Part shown: positions 10,641-25,330 of the stretch, piece after piece
How positions within the stretch are numbered: the first letter of the stretch is position 1
Layout: every line of letters begins with the position of its first letter
Assembly (NCBI GenBank): GCA_026874595.1
Contig: CM049321.1
Coordinates: forward strand, 11,633,479-11,697,478
Source of the DNA: Sipunculus nudus
Lineage: Eukaryota; Annelida; Sipuncula; Golfingiida; Sipunculidae
Direction: 5' to 3'
Length of the DNA stretch: 64,000 nt
The notes under the pieces: model-generated
Told to the model about the DNA's origin: nothing
Database searches by the model: none
Seen by the model: only the letters and a program-made list of their open reading frames with translations
Position numbers and translations under genes: made by a program

Positions 10641-13600
10641 GGTCATATTCGTGTGCATTTGTAGAAAAATGCTTCATTTCTGTGGTGTTTTCTCAATAAG
10701 CAAAGCATAATCAAAACGCAAGCAATTTTTAAGCAAAGAAACAATATCTTCATAAATTCTTTTTGCAACTTTTTTCTGAGGACATAATGAATTATTAGGG
10801 TTCCAGGGAGTCTAATCATGTCGGAAATAGTGGAAAATTGTAGATAAATTGGGAAAGAATTAAGAAAATGGGTCTCGAAATCGATATTGTGCTTTTTAGA
10901 AAATAGCAATATTTTATATTTCGACTTTTCTTTGAAAGATTTTGCCATTTTTATTTAGAATCCGGTTCACTAAGCGTCACTATTTTGTCGCCAAGAAACT
11001 TGTCTGCGTACCCATGGGTCATATTCGTGTTTATTTGTAGAAAAATGCTTCATTTCTGTGGTGTTTTCACCGTAAGCAAAGAATAAGCAAAGCGTAAGGA
11101 AGGTGTAAGCAAAGGAACTACATCTTCATAAATTCTTTTTGTGAATATTGTTTCAAGACATAATGTATTAGTTGACTAACTAGGACCCTAATTATATCGG
11201 AAACGTTGCAAAACAGTAGATCAAATGAGAAAAAATTAAAAAAATGGGTCCCTATAATCCATAATATCTCTTATTGGAAATAGCAGATTGTTACATTTCT
11301 AATATTGATTGAACGATTGTGCCCTTTATTTTTAGATTAATGTTCACTAGGAGGCACCATTGTGTAGCCAGGGAATTGGTCTGCGTCCCTACGGGACATA
11401 TTCGTGTGTATTTTTTGAAAAATGCTTCATTTTTGTGGTGTTTTCTCAATAAGCAAAGCATCAGCAAAACGCAAGAAAATTGTAAGCAAAGGAACAATGT
11501 CTTCTTAAATTCTTTTTGCGACTATTTTCTGAGGACATAATGTATTATTAGGCTTCCAGGGAGTCTAATCATGTCGGAAATAGTGGAAAATTGTAGATAA
11601 ATTGGGAAAGAAATCAGAGAATGGGTCTCGAAATCGATATTATCCCTTTAAGAAAATAGCAATATTTTATGTTTCGACATTTTATTGAAAGATTTTGCCA
11701 TTTTTATTTAGAATCCGGTTCACTAAGCGTCACTATTTTGTCGCCAAGAAACTTGTCTGCGTACCCATGGGTCATATTCGTGTTTATTTGTAGAAAAATG
11801 CTTCATTTCTGTGGTGTTTTCACCGTAAGCAAAGAATAAGCAAAGCGAAGGGAAAGTATAAGCAGAGGAACTACATCTTCATAAATTCTTTTTGTGAATA
11901 TTTTCTCAAGACATAATGTATTAGTTGACTAACCAGGAGCCTAATTTTATCGGAAACGGTGCAAAACAGTACATCAAATGAGAAAAAATTTAAAAAATGG
12001 GTCACTATGATCCATAATATCTCTTATTGGAAATAGCAGTCTTTTACATTTCTAATATTGATTGAACGATTGTGCCCTTTATTTTTAGATTAATGTTCAC
12101 TAGGAGGCACCATTGTGTAGCCAGGGAATTAGTCTGCATCCCTACGGGACATATACGTGTGTATTTTTTGAAAAATGCTTCATTTCTGTGGTGTTTTCTC
12201 AATAAGCAAAGCATAAGCAAAACGCAAGCAAATTGTAAGCAAAGGAAAAATGTCTTCATGAATTCTTTTTGCGACTATTTTCTGAGGATATAATTTATTA
12301 TTAGGGTTCCAGGGAGTCTAATCGTATCGGAAATAGTGGAAAATTGTAGATAAATTTGGAAAGAAATAAGGGAATGGGTCTCGAATTTAATATTATCGCT
12401 TTCATAAAATAGTAATATTTCATAATTTTACATTTTATTGAAAGATTTTGCCTTTTATTTTTAGATTCCTGTTCACTTAGCGTCGCTATTTTGTCGCCAA
12501 GGAACTTGTCTGCGTATCCATCGGTCATATTCGTGTGTATTTGTAGAAAAATGCTTCATTTCTGTGGTGTTTTCTCAATAAGCAAAGCATAAGCAAAACG
12601 CAAGCAATTCTTAAGCAAAGAAACAATATCTTCATAAATTCTGTTTGCGACTAATTTCTGAGGACATAATGAATTATTAGGGTTCCAGGGAGTCTAATCA
12701 TGTCGGAAATAGTGGAAAATTGTAGATAAATTGGGAAACAATTAAGAAAATGGGTCTCGAAATCGATATTGTCCCTTTTAGAAAATAGCAATATTTTATA
12801 TTTCGACTTTTTATTGAAAGATTTTGCCATTTTTATTTAGAATCCGGTTCACTAAGCGTCACTAATTTGTCGCCAAGAAACTTGTCAGCGTACCCATGGG
12901 TCATATTCGTGTGTATTTGTAGAAAAATGATTCATTTCTGTGGTGTTTTCACCGTAAGCAAAGAATAAGCAAAACGTAAGCAAATTGTAAGCAAAGGAAC
13001 AATGTCTTCATAAATTCTTTTTGTAAATATTTTCTAGAGACATAATATATTATTTGACTAACCCGGAGCCTAATTATATCGGAAACAGTGCAAAACAGTA
13101 GATCAATTGATAAAAAATTTAAAAAAATGGCTCCCTATAATCCCTAACATCTCTTATTGGAAATAGCAGTCTTTTACATTTCTAATATTGATTGAACGAT
13201 TGTGCCCTTTATTTTTAGATTAATGTTCACTAGGAGGCACCATTGTGTAGCCAGGGAATTAGTCTGCGTCCCTACGGGACATATTCGTGTGTATTTTTTG
13301 AAAAATGCTTCATTTTTGTGGTGTTTTCTCAATAAGCAAAGCATCAGCAAAACGCAAGAAAATTGTAAACAAAGGAACAATGTCTTCTTAAATTCTTTTT
13401 GCGACTATTTTCTGAGGACATAATGTATTATTAGGCTTCTAGGGAGTCTAATCATGTCGAAAATAGTGGAAAATTGTAGATAAATTGGGAAAGAAATCAG
13501 AGAATGGGTCTCGAAATCGATATTATCCCTTTAAGAAAATAGCAATATTTTATATTTCGACATTTTATTGAAAGATTTTGCCATTTTTATTTAGAATCCG

Positions 13601-14264
13601 GTTCACTAAGCGTCACTATTTTGTCGCCAAGAAACTTGTCTGCGTACCCATGGATCATATTCGTGTGTATTTGTAGAAAAATGCTTCATTTCTGTGGTGT
13701 TTTCACCGTAAGCAAAGAATAAGCAAAGCGTAGGGAAAGTGTAAGCAAAGGAACTACATCTTCATAAATTCTTTTTGTGAATATTTTCTCAGGACATAAT
13801 GTATTAGTTGACTAACCAGGAGCCTAATTTTATCGGAAACGGTGCAAAACAGTAGATCAAATGAGAAAAAATTAAAAAAATGGGTCACTATGATCCATAA
13901 TATCTCTTATTGGAAATAGCAGTCTTTTACATTTCTAATATTGATTGAACGATTGTGCCCTTTATTTTTAGATTAATGTTCACTAGGAGGCACCATTGTG
14001 TAGCAAGGGAATTAGTCTGCGTCCCTACGGGACATATACGTGTGTATTTTTTTTAAAAATGCTTCATTTCTGTGGTGTTTTCTCAATAAGCAAAGCATAA
14101 GCAAAACGCAAGCAAATTGTAAGCAAAGGAAAAATGTCTTCATGAATTCTTTTTGCGACTATTTTCTGAGGATATAATGTATTATTAGGGTTCCAGGGAG
14201 TCTAATCGTATCGGAAATAGTGGAAAATTGTAGATAAATTTGGAAAGAAATAAGGGAATGGGTC

Positions 14265-17200
14265 TCGAATTTAATATTATCCCTTTCATAAAATAGTAAT
14301 ATTTCATATTTTTACATTTTATTGAAAGATTTTACCTTTTATTTTTAGATTCCTGTTCACTTAGCGTCGCTATTTTGTCGCCAAGGAACTTGTCTGCGTA
14401 CCCATGAGTCATATTCGTGTGTATTTGTAGAAAAATGCTTCATTTCTGTGGTGTTTTCTCAATAAGCAAATCAAAAGTAAAACGCAAGCAATTTTTAAGC
14501 AAAGAAACAATATCTTCATAAATTCTGTTTGCGACTAATTTCTGAGGACATAATGAATTATTAGGGTTCCAGGGAGTCTAATCATGTCGGAAATAGTGAT
14601 AAATTGTAGATAAATTGGGAAAGAATTAAGAAAATGGGTCTCGAAATCGATATTGTCCCTTTTAGAAAATAGCAATATTTTATATTTCGACTTTTTATTG
14701 AAAGATTTTGCCATTTTTATTTAGAATCCGGTTCACTAAGCGTCACTATTTTGTCGCCAAGAAACTTGTCTGCGTACCCATGGGTCATATTCGTGTGTAT
14801 TTGTAGAAAAATGCTTCATTTCTGTGGTGTTTCCACCGGAAGCAAAGAATAAGCAAGGCGTAAGGAAAGTGTAAGCAAAGGAACTACATCTTCATAAATT
14901 CTTTTTGTGAATATTTTCTCAAGACATAATGTATTAGTTGACTAAACAGGAGCCTAATTATATCGGAAACGGTGCAAAACAGTAGATCAAATGGGAAAAA
15001 AATAAAAAAATGGCTCCCTATAATCCCTAACATCTATTATTGGAAATAGCAGTCTTTTACATTTTTAATATTGATTGAACGATTGTTCCCTTTACTTTTA
15101 GATTAATGTTCACTAGGAGGCACCATTGTGTAGGAAGGGAATTAGTCTGCATCCCTACGGGACATATTCGTGTGTTTTTTTTTAAAATGCTTCATTTCTG
15201 TGGTGTTTTCTCAATAAGCAAAGCATAAGCAAAACGCAAGCAAATTGTAAGTAAAGGAAAAATGTCTATATAAATTCTTTTTGCGACTATTTTCTGAGGA
15301 TATAATGTATTATTAGGGTTCCAGGGAGTCTAATCGTGTCGGAAATAGTAGAAAATTGTAGATAAATTGGGAAAGAAATAAGAAAATGGGTCTCGAAATC
15401 GATATTATCCCTTTTAGAAAATAGCAATATTTTATATTTCGACTTTTTATTGAAAGACTTTGCCATTTTTATTTAGAATCCGGTTCACTAAGCGTCACTA
15501 TTTTGTCGCCAAGAAACTTGTCTGTGTACCATGGGTAATATTCGTGTGTATTTGTAGAAAAATGCTTCATTTCTGTGGTGTTTTCTCAATAAGCAAATCA
15601 TAAGCAAAACGTAAGCAAATTGTAAGCAAAGGAACAATGTCTTCATAAATTCTTTTTGTAAATATTTTCTAGAGACATAATATATTATTTGACGAACCCG
15701 GAGCCTAATTATATCGGAAACGGTGCAAAACAGTAGATCAAATGAGAAAAAATAAAAAAATGGGTCACTATGATCCATAATATCTCTTATTGGAAATAGC
15801 AGTCTTTTACATTTCTAATATTGATTGAACGATTGTGCCCTTTATTTTTAGATTAATGTTCACTAGGAGGCACCATTGTGTAGCCAGGGAATTAGTCTGC
15901 GTCCCTACGGGACATATACGTGTGCATTTTTTGAAAAATGCTTCATTTCTGTGGTGTTTTCTCAATAAGCAAAGCATAAGCAAAACGCAAGCAAATTGTA
16001 AGCAAAGAAAAATTGTCTTCATGAATTCTTTTTGCGACTATTTTCTGAGGATATAATGTATTATTAGGGTTCCAGGGAGTCTAATCGTATCGGAAATAGT
16101 GGAAAATTGTAGATAAATTTGGAAAGAAATAAGGGAATGGGTCTCGAATTTAATATGATCCCTTTCATAAAATAGTAATATTTCATATTTTTACATTTTA
16201 TTGAAAGATTTTGCCTTTTATTTTTAGATTCCTGTTCACTTAGCGTCGCTATTTTGTCGCCAAGGAACTTGTCTGCGTATCCATGGGTCATATTCGTGTG
16301 TATTTGTAGAAAAATGCTTCATTTCTGTGGTGTTTTCTCAATAAGCAAAGCATAAGCAAAACGCAAGCAAATTGTAAGTAAAGGAAAAATGTCTATATAA
16401 ATTCTTTTTGCGACTATTTTCTGAGGACATAATGAATTATTAGGCTTCCAGGGAGTCTAATCATGTCGGAAATAGTGGAAAATTGTAGATAAATTGGGAA
16501 AGAATTAAGAAAATGGGTCTCGAAATCGATATTGTCCCTTTTAGAAAATAGCAATATTTTATATTTCGACTTTTTATTGAAAGATTTTGCCATTTTTATT
16601 TAGAATCCGGTTCACTAAGCGTCACTAATTTGTCGCCAAGAAACTTGTCAGCGTACCCATGGGTCATATTCGTGTGTATTTGTAGAAAAATGCTTCATTT
16701 CTGTGGTGTTTTCACCGTAAGCAAAGAATAAGCAAAGCGTAGGGAAAGTGTAAGCAAAGGAACTACATATTCATAAATTCTTTTTGTGAATATTTTCTCA
16801 GGACATAATGTTTTAGTTGACTAACCAGGAGCCTAATTTTATCGGAAACGGTGCAAAACAGTAGATCAAATGAGAAAAAATTAAAAAAATGGGTCACTAT
16901 GATCCATAATATCTCTTATTGGAAATAGCAGTCTTTTACATTTCTAATATTGATTGAACGATTGTGCCCTTTATTTTTAGATTAATGTTCACTAGGAGGC
17001 ACCATTGTGTAGCCAGGGAATTAGTCTGCGTCCCTACGGGACATATACGTGTGTATTTTTTTAAAAATGCTTCATTTCTGTGGTGTTTTCTCAATAAGCA
17101 AAGCATAAGCAAAACGCAAGCAAATTGTAAGCAAAGGAAAAATGTCTTCATGAATTCTTTTTGCGACTATTTTCTGAGGATATAATGTTTTATTAGGGTT

Positions 17201-20200
17201 CCAGGGAGTCTAATCGTATCGGAAATAGTGGAAAATTGTAGATAAATTTGGAAAGAAATAAGGGAATGGGTCTCGAATTTAATATTATCCCTTTCATAAA
17301 ATAGTAATATTTCATATTTTTACATTTTATTGAAAGATTTTGCCTTTTATTTTTAGATTCCTGTTCACTTAGCGTCGCTATTTTGTCGCCAAGGAACTTG
17401 TCTGCGTATCCATGGGTCATATTCGTGTGTATTTGTAGAAAAATGCTTCATTTCTGTGGTGTTTTCTCAATAAGCAAAGCATAAGCAAAACGCAAGCAAT
17501 TTTTAAGCAAAGAAACAATATCTTCATAAATTCTGTTTGCCACTAATTTCTGAGGACATAATGAATTATTAGGGTTCCAGCGAGTCTAATCATATCGGAA
17601 ATAGTGGAAAATTGTAGATAAATTGGGAAACAATTAAGAAAAAGGGTCTCGAAATCGATATTGTCCCTTTTAGAAAATAGCAATATTTTATATTTCGACT
17701 TTTTATTGAAAGATTTTGCCATTTTTATTTAGAATCCGGTTCACTAAGCGTCACTAATTTGTCGCCAAGAAAATTGACAGCGTACCCATGGGTCATATTC
17801 GTGTGTATTTGTAGAAAAATGCTTCATTTCTGTGGTGTTTTCACCGTAAGCAAAGAATAAGCAAAACGTAAGCAAATTGTAAGCAAAGGAACAATGTCTT
17901 CATAAATTCTTTTTGTGAATATTGTTTCAAGACATAATGTATTAGTTGACAAAGCAGGAGCCTAATTATATCGGAAACGTTGCAAAACAGTAGATCAAAT
18001 GAGAAAAAATAAAAAAATGGGTCCCTATAATCCATAATATCTCTTATTGGAAATAGCAGACTGTTACATTTCTAATATTGATTGAACGATTGTGCCCTTT
18101 ATTTTTAGATTAATGTTCTCTAGGAGGCACCATTGTGTAGCCAGGGAATTAGTCTGCGTCCCTACGGGACATATTCGTGTGTATTTTTTGAAAATACTTC
18201 ATTTCTGTTGTGTTTTCTCAATAAGCAAAGCATAAGCAAAACGCAAGCAAATTGTTAGCGAAGGAAAAATGTCTTCATAAATTCTTTTTGCGACTATTTT
18301 CTGAGGATATAATGTATTATTAGGGTTCCAGGGAGTCTAATCGTATCGGAAATAGTAGAAAATTGTAGATAAATTGGGAAAGAAATAAAAAAATGAGTCT
18401 CGAATTTAATATTATCACTTTCATAAAATAGTAATATTTTATATTTTTACATTTTATTGAAAGATTTTGCCTTTTATTTTTAAATTTCTGTTCACTTAGC
18501 GTCACTATTTTGTCGCCAAGGAACTTGTCTGCGTACCTATGGGTCATATTCGTGTGTATTTGTAGAAAAATGCTTAATTTCTGTGGTGTTTTCACCGTAG
18601 GTAAAGAATAAGCAAAGCGTAAGGAAAGTGTAAGCAAAGGAACTACATCTTCATAAATTCTTTTTGTGAATATTTTCTCAAGACATAATGTATTAGTTGA
18701 CTAACCAGGAGCCTAATTATCTCGGAAAAGGTGCAAAACAGTAGATCAAATGAGAAAAAATTAAAAAATGGGTCCCTATAATCCATAATATCTCTTATTG
18801 GAAATAGCAGTCTTTTACATTTCTCATATAGATTGAACGATTGTGCCCTTTATTTTTAGATTAATGTTCACTAGGAGGCACCATTGTGTAGCAAGGGAAA
18901 TATTCTGCGTCCCTACGGGACATATTTGTTTGTTTTTGTTGAAAAATGCTTCATTTCTGTGGTGTTTTCTCAATAAGCAAAGCATTAGCAAAACGCAAGC
19001 AATTTTTAAGCAAAGAAACAATATCTTCATAAATTCTTTTTGCGACTATTTTCTGATGACATAATGCATTATTAGGGTTCCAGGAAGTCTAATCATGTCG
19101 GAAATAGTGGAAAATTGTAGATAAGTTGGGAAAGAATGAAGAAAATGGGTCTCGAAATCGATATTGTCCCTTTTAGAAAATAGTAATATTTTATATTTCG
19201 ACATTTTATTGAAAGATTTTGCCATTTTTATTTAGAATCCGGTTCACTAAACGTCACTATTTTGTCGCCAAGAACTTGTCTGCGTACCCATGGGTCATAT
19301 TCGTGTGTATTTGTAGAAAAATGCTTCATTTTTGTGGTGTTTTCACCGTAAGCAAAGAATAAGCAAACAAACTACATCTTCATAAATTCTTTTTGTGAAT
19401 ATTTTCTCAAGACATAATGTATTAGTTGACTAACCAGGAGCCTAATTATATCGGAAACGGTGCAAAACAGTAGATCAAATGAGAAAAAATTAAAAAATGG
19501 GTCCCTATAATCCATAATATCTCTTATTGGAAATAGCAGTCTTTTACATTTCTAATATTGATTGAACGATTGTTCCCTTTACTTTTAGGTTAATGTTCAC
19601 TAGGAGGCACCATTGTGTAGGAAGGGAATTAGTCTGCGTCCCTACGGGACATATTCGTGTGTATTTTTTTAAAATGCTTCATTTCTGTGGTGTTTTCTCA
19701 ATAAGCAAAGCATAAGCAAAACGCAAGCAAATTGTAAGTAAAGGAAAAATGTCTATATAAATTCTTTTTGCGACTATTTTCTGAGGATATAATGTATTAT
19801 TAGGGTTCCAGGGAGTCTAATCGTGTCGGAAATAGAAGAAAATTGTAGATAAATTGGGAAAGAAATAAGAAAATGGGTCTCGAAATCGATATTATCCCTT
19901 TTAGAAAATAGCAATATTTTATATTTCGACATTTTATTGAAAGATTTTGCCATTTTTATTTAGAATCCGGTTCACTAAGCGTCACTATTTTGTCGCCAAG
20001 AAACTTGTCTGTGTACCATGGGTAATATTCGTGTGTATTTGTAGAAAAATGCTTCATTTCTGTGGTGTTTTCTCAATAAGCAAAGAATAAGCAAAACGTA
20101 AGCAAATTGTAAGCAAAGGAACAATGTCTTCATAAATTCTTTTTGTAAATATTTTCTAGAGACATAATATATTATTTGACGAACCCGGAGCCTAATTATA

Positions 20201-23200
20201 TCGGAAACGGTGCAAAACAATAGATCAATTGATAAAAAATTAAAAAAGGATCCCTATAATCCCTAACATCTCTTATTGGAAATAGCAATCTTTTACATTT
20301 CTAATATTGATTGAACGATTGTTCCCTTTACTTTTAGATTAATGTTCACTAGGAGGCACCATTGTGTCGAAAGGGAATTAGCCTGCGTCCCTACGGGACA
20401 TATTCGTGTGTACTTTTTGAAAATGCTTCATTTCTGTGGTGTTTTCTCAATAAGCAAAGCATAAGCAAAACGCAAGCAAATTGTAAGCAAAGGAAAAATG
20501 TCTTCATAAATTCTTTTTGCGACTATTTTCTGAGAATATAATGTATTATTAGGGTTTCAGGGAGTCTAATCGTATCGGAAATAGTGGAAAATTGTAGATA
20601 AATTGGGAAAGAAATAAGAAAATGGCTCTCGAATTGAATATTATCCCTTTCATAAAATAGTAATATTTCATATTTTTACATTTTATTGAAAGATTTTGCC
20701 TTTATAGATTCCTGTTCACTTAGCGTCGCTATTTTGTCGCCAAGGAACTTGTCTGCGTACCCATGAGTCATATTCGTGTGTATTTGTAGAAAAATGCTTC
20801 ATTTCTGTGGTGTTTTCTCAATAAGCAAAGCAAAAGTAAAACGCGAGCAATTTTTAAGCAAAGAAACAATATCTTCATAAATTCTTTTTGCAACTATTTT
20901 CTGAGGACATAATGAATTATTAGGGTTCCAGGGAGTCTAATCATGTCGGAAATAGTGGAAAATTGTAGATAAATTGGGAAAGAATTAAGAAAATGGGTCT
21001 CGAAATCGATATTGTCCCTTTTAGAAAATAGCAATATTTTATATTTCGACTTTTTATTGAAAGATTTTGCCATTTTTATTTAGAATCCGGTTCACTAAGC
21101 GTCACTAATTTGTCGCCAAGAAACTTGTCAGCGTACCCATGGGTCATATTCGTGTGTATTTGTAGAAAAATGATTCATTTCTGTGGTGTTTTCACCGTAA
21201 GCAAAGAATAAGCAAAACGTAAGCAAATTGTAAGCAAAGGAACAATGTCTTCATAAATTCTTTTTGTAAATATTTTCTAGAGACATAATATATTATTTGA
21301 CTAACCCGGAGCCTAATTATATCGGAAACGGTGCAAAACAGTAGATCAATTGATAAAAAATTTAAAAAATGGCTCCCTATAATCCCTAACATCTCTTATT
21401 GGAAATAGCAGTCTTTTACATTTCTAATATTGATTGAACGATTGTGCCCTTTATTTTTAGATTAATGTTCACTAGGAGGCACCATTGTGTAGCCAGGGAA
21501 TTAGTCTGCGTCCCTACGGGACATATTCGTGTGTATTTTTTGAAAAATGCTTCATTTTCGTGGTGTTTTCTCAATAAGCAAAGCATCAGCAAAACGCAAG
21601 AAAATTGTAAACAAAGGAACAATGTCTTCTTAAATTCTTTTTGCGACTATTTTCTGAGGACATAATGTATTATTAGGCTTCTAGGGAGTCTAATCATGTC
21701 GAAAATAGTGGAAAATTGTAGATAAATTGGGAAAGAAATCAGAGAATGGGTCTCGAAATCGATATTATCCCTTTAAGAAAATAGCAATATTTTATATTTC
21801 GACATTTTATTGAAAGATTTTGCCATTTTTATTTAGAATCCGGTTCACTAAGCGTCACTATTTTGTCGCCAAGAAACTTGTCTGCGTACCCATGGATCAT
21901 ATTCGTGTGTATTTGTAGAAAAATGCTTCATTTCTGTGGTGTTTTCACCGTAAGCAAAGAATAAGCAAAGCGTAGGGAAAGTGTAAGCAAAGGAACTACA
22001 TCTTCATAAATTCTTTTTGTGAATATTTTCTCAGGACATAATGTATTAGTTGACTAACCAGGAGCCTAATTTTATCGGAAACGGTGCAAAACAGTAGATC
22101 AAATGAGAAAAAATTTAAAAAATGGGTCACTATGATCCATAATATCTCTTATTGGAAATAGCAGTCTTTTACATTTCTAATATTGATTGAACGATTGTGC
22201 CCTTTATTTTTAGATTAATGTTCACTAGGAGGCACCATTGTGTAGCAAGGGAATTAGTCTGCGTCCCTACGGGACATATACGTGTGTATTTTTTTTAAAA
22301 ATGCTTCATTTCTGTGGTGTTTTCTCAATAAGCAAAGCATAAGCAAAACGCAAGCAAATTGTAAGCAAAGGAAAAATGTCTTCATGAATTCTTTTTGCGA
22401 CTATTTTCTGAGGATATAATGTATTATTAGGGTTCCAGGGAGTCTAATCGTATCGGAAATAGTGGAAAATTGTAGATAAATTTGGAAAGAAATAAGGGAA
22501 TGGGTCTCGAATTTAATATTATCCCTTTCATAAAATAGTAATATTTCATATTTTTACATTTTATTGAAAGATTTTACCTTTTATTTTTAGATTCCTGTTC
22601 ACTTAGCGTCGCTATTTTGTCGCCAAGGAACTTGTCTGCGTACCCATGAGTCATATTCGTGTGTATTTGTAGAAAAATGCTTCATTTCTGTGGTGTTTTC
22701 TCAATAAGCAAATCAAAAGTAAAACGCAAGCAATTTTTAAGCAAAGAAACAATATCTTCATAAATTCTGTTTGCGACTAATTTCTGAGGACATAATGAAT
22801 TATTAGGGTTCCAGGGAGTCTAATCATGTCGGAAATAGTGGAAAATTGTAGATAAATTGGGAAAGAATTAAGAAAATGGGTCTCGAATTTAATATTATCG
22901 CTTTCATAAAATAGTAATATTTCATATTTTTACATTTTATTGAAAGATTTTGCCTTTTATATTTAGAATCCGGTTCACTAAGCGTCACTATTTTGTCGCC
23001 AAGAAACTTGTCTGTGTACCCATGGGTCATATTCGTGTGTATTTGTAGAAAAATGCTTCATTTCTGTGGTGTTTTCACCGTAATCAAAGAATAAGCAAAG
23101 CGTAAGGAAAGTGTAAGCAAAGGAACTACATCTTCATAAATTCTTTTTGTGAATATTTTCTCAAGACATAATGTATAAGTTGACTAACCAGGAGCCTAAT

Positions 23201-24315
23201 TATATCGGAAACGGTGCAAAACAGTAGATCAAATGAGAAAAAATTAAAATATGGGTCCCTATAATCCATAATATCTCTTATTGGAAATAGCAGTCTTTTA
23301 CATTTCTAATATTGATTGAACGATTGTTCCCTTTATTTTTAGGTTAATGTTCACTAGGAAAAAACATTGTGTAGGAAGGGAATTAGTCTGCGTCACTTCG
23401 GGACATATTCGTGTGTATTTTCTGAAAAATGCTTCATTTCTGTGGTGTTTTCTCAATAAGCAAAGCATAAGCAAAGCGCAAGCAAATTGTAAGCAAAGGA
23501 ACAATGTCTTCTTAAATTCTTTTTGCGACTATTTTCTGAGGACATAATGTATTATTAGGGTTCCAGGGAGTCTAATCGTGTCGGAAATAGTAGAAAATTG
23601 TAGATAAATTGGGAAAGAAATAAGAAAACAGGTCTCGAAATCGATATTGTCCCTTTTAGAAAATAGCAATATTTTATATTTCGACTTTTTATTGAAAGGT
23701 TTTGCCATTATTATTTAGAATCCGGTTCACTAAGCGTCACTATTTTGTCGCAAAGAAATTTGTCTGCGTACCCATGGATCATATTCGTGTGTATTTGTAG
23801 AAAAATTCTTCATTTCTGTGGTGTTTTCACCGTAAGCAAAGAATAAGCAAAGCGTTAAGAAAGTGTAAGCAAAGGAACTACATCTTCATAAATTCTTTTT
23901 GTGAATATTTTCTCAAGACATAATGTATTAGTTGACTAACCAGGAGCCTAATTATGTCGGAAACGGTGCAAAACAGTAGATCAATTGAGAAAAAAATTAA
24001 AAAAAGGGTCCCTATAATCCCTAACATCTCTTATTGGAAATAGCAATCTTGTACATTTCTAATATTGATTGAACGATTGTGCCCTTTATTTTTAGATTAA
24101 TGTTCACTAGGAGGCACCATTGTGTAGCCAGGGAATTAGTCTGCGTCCCTACGGGACATATACGTGTGTACTTTTTGAAAAATGCTTCATTTCTGTGGTG
24201 TTTTCTCAATAAGCAAAGCATAAGTAAAACGCAAGCAAATTGTAAGCAAAGGAAAAATGTCTTCATGAATTCTTTTTGCGACTATTTTCTGAGGATATAA
24301 TGTATTATTAAGGTT
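14265..24315 (+). repeat. 38-monomer repeat, copy 2, first part (matches 1-10,051)
   Basis: Every anchor equals the copy-1 anchor plus 14,264: 14435, 14811, 15187, 15562, 15938, 16314, 16690, 17067, 17443, 17819, 18194, 18570, 18946, 19321, 19674, 20049, 20423, 20794, 21170, 21547, 21923, 22301, 22677, 23053, 23429, 23805, 24182. Private markers of copy 1 recur, including the 22-bp deletion, the 5-bp deletion, and the CACTTCGGGAC variant at about 9,130 and 23,394. By eye I found T575/G14839 and a cluster of five substitutions at 4719-4742. The match ends near 24,316, where GGTTCTAGG and AGTGGAAAA replace the copy-1 bases and the next monomers differ. Confidence 0.9.
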
Positions 24316-24639
24316 CTAGGGAGTCTAATCGTATCGGAAATAGTGGAAAATTGTAGATAAATTGGGAAAGAAATAAGGGAATGGGTCTCGAATTTAATAT
24401 TATCCCTTTCATAAAATAGTAATATTTCATATTTTTACATTTTATTGAAAGATTTTGCCTTTTATTTTTAGATTCGTGTTCACTTAGCGTCACTATTTTG
24501 TCGCCAAAGAACTTGTCTGCGTACCCATGGGTCATATTCGTGTGTATTTGTATAAAATTCTTCATTTCTGTGGTGTTTTCTCAATAAGCAAAGCAAAAGT
24601 AAAACGCAAGCAATTTTAAAGCAAAGAAACAATATCTTC

Positions 24640-24770
24640 ATAAATTCTTTTTCGACTATTTTCTGAGGACATAATGAATTATTAGGGTTCCAGCGAGTCT
24701 AATCATGTCGGAAATAGTGGAAAATTGTAGATCAAAGAGACAAAAATAAAAAAATGGGTCCCTATAATCC
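24640..24770 (+). repeat. Chimeric right half, R_a to R_b at GTAGAT
   Basis: The half starts as R_a (TTAGGGTTCCAGCGAGTC, TCGGAAATAGTGGAAAATT). After GTAGAT it continues as R_b (CAAAGAGACAAAAATAAAA, then GGGTCCCTATAATCC), so this A monomer is followed directly by C. It marks the start of the block absent from copy 1. Confidence 0.8.
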
Positions 24771-25330
24771 ATAATATCTCTTATTGGATATAGCAGTCTT
24801 TTACATTTCTCATATTGATTGAACGATTTTGCCCTTTATTTTTAGATAAATGTTCACTAGGAGGCACCATTGTGTAGCAAGGGAATTAGTCTGTGTCCCT
24901 ACGGGACATATTTGTTTGTTTTTGTAGAAAAATGCTTCATTTCTGTGGTGTTTTCTCAATAAGCAAAGCATAAGCAAAACGCAAGCAATTTTTAAGCAAA
25001 GAAACAAGATCTTCATAAATTCTTTTTGCGACTATTTTCTGAAGACTTAATGAATTATTAGGGTTCCAGGGAGTCTAATCATGTCGGAAATAGCGGAAAA
25101 TTGTAGATAAACTGGGAAAGAATTAAGAAAATGGGTCTCGAAATCGATATTGTCCCTTTTAGAAAATAGCAATATTTTATATTTCGACTATTTATTGAAA
25201 GATTTTGCCATTTTTATTTAGAATCCGGTTCACTAAGCGTCACTATTTTGTCGCCAAGAACTTGTCTGCGTGCCCATGGGTCATATTCGTGTGTATTTGT
25301 AGAAAAATGCTTCATTTCTGTGGTGTTTTC

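Larger units (their letters stand above)
1..14264 (+). repeat. 38-monomer higher-order repeat, copy 1 (14,264 bp)
   Basis: The window start recurs at 14,265, giving a 14,264-bp period. Anchors and left-half types are: 171 A, 547 B, 923 C, 1298 B', 1674 C, 2050 A, 2426 B, 2803 C, 3179 A, 3555 B, 3930 C, 4306 A, 4682 C, 5057 B, 5410 C, 5785 B', 6159 C, 6530 A, 6906 B, 7283 C, 7659 B, 8037 C, 8413 A, 8789 A/B, 9165 C, 9541 B, 9918 C, 10294 A, 10669 C/A, 11045 B, 11422 C, 11798 B, 12175 C, 12551 A, 12927 B, 13305 C, 13681 B, 14059 C. B' is a B variant with GTGTACCATGGGTAATATTC. Phase is arbitrary because the repeat may begin upstream of the window. Confidence 0.9.
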
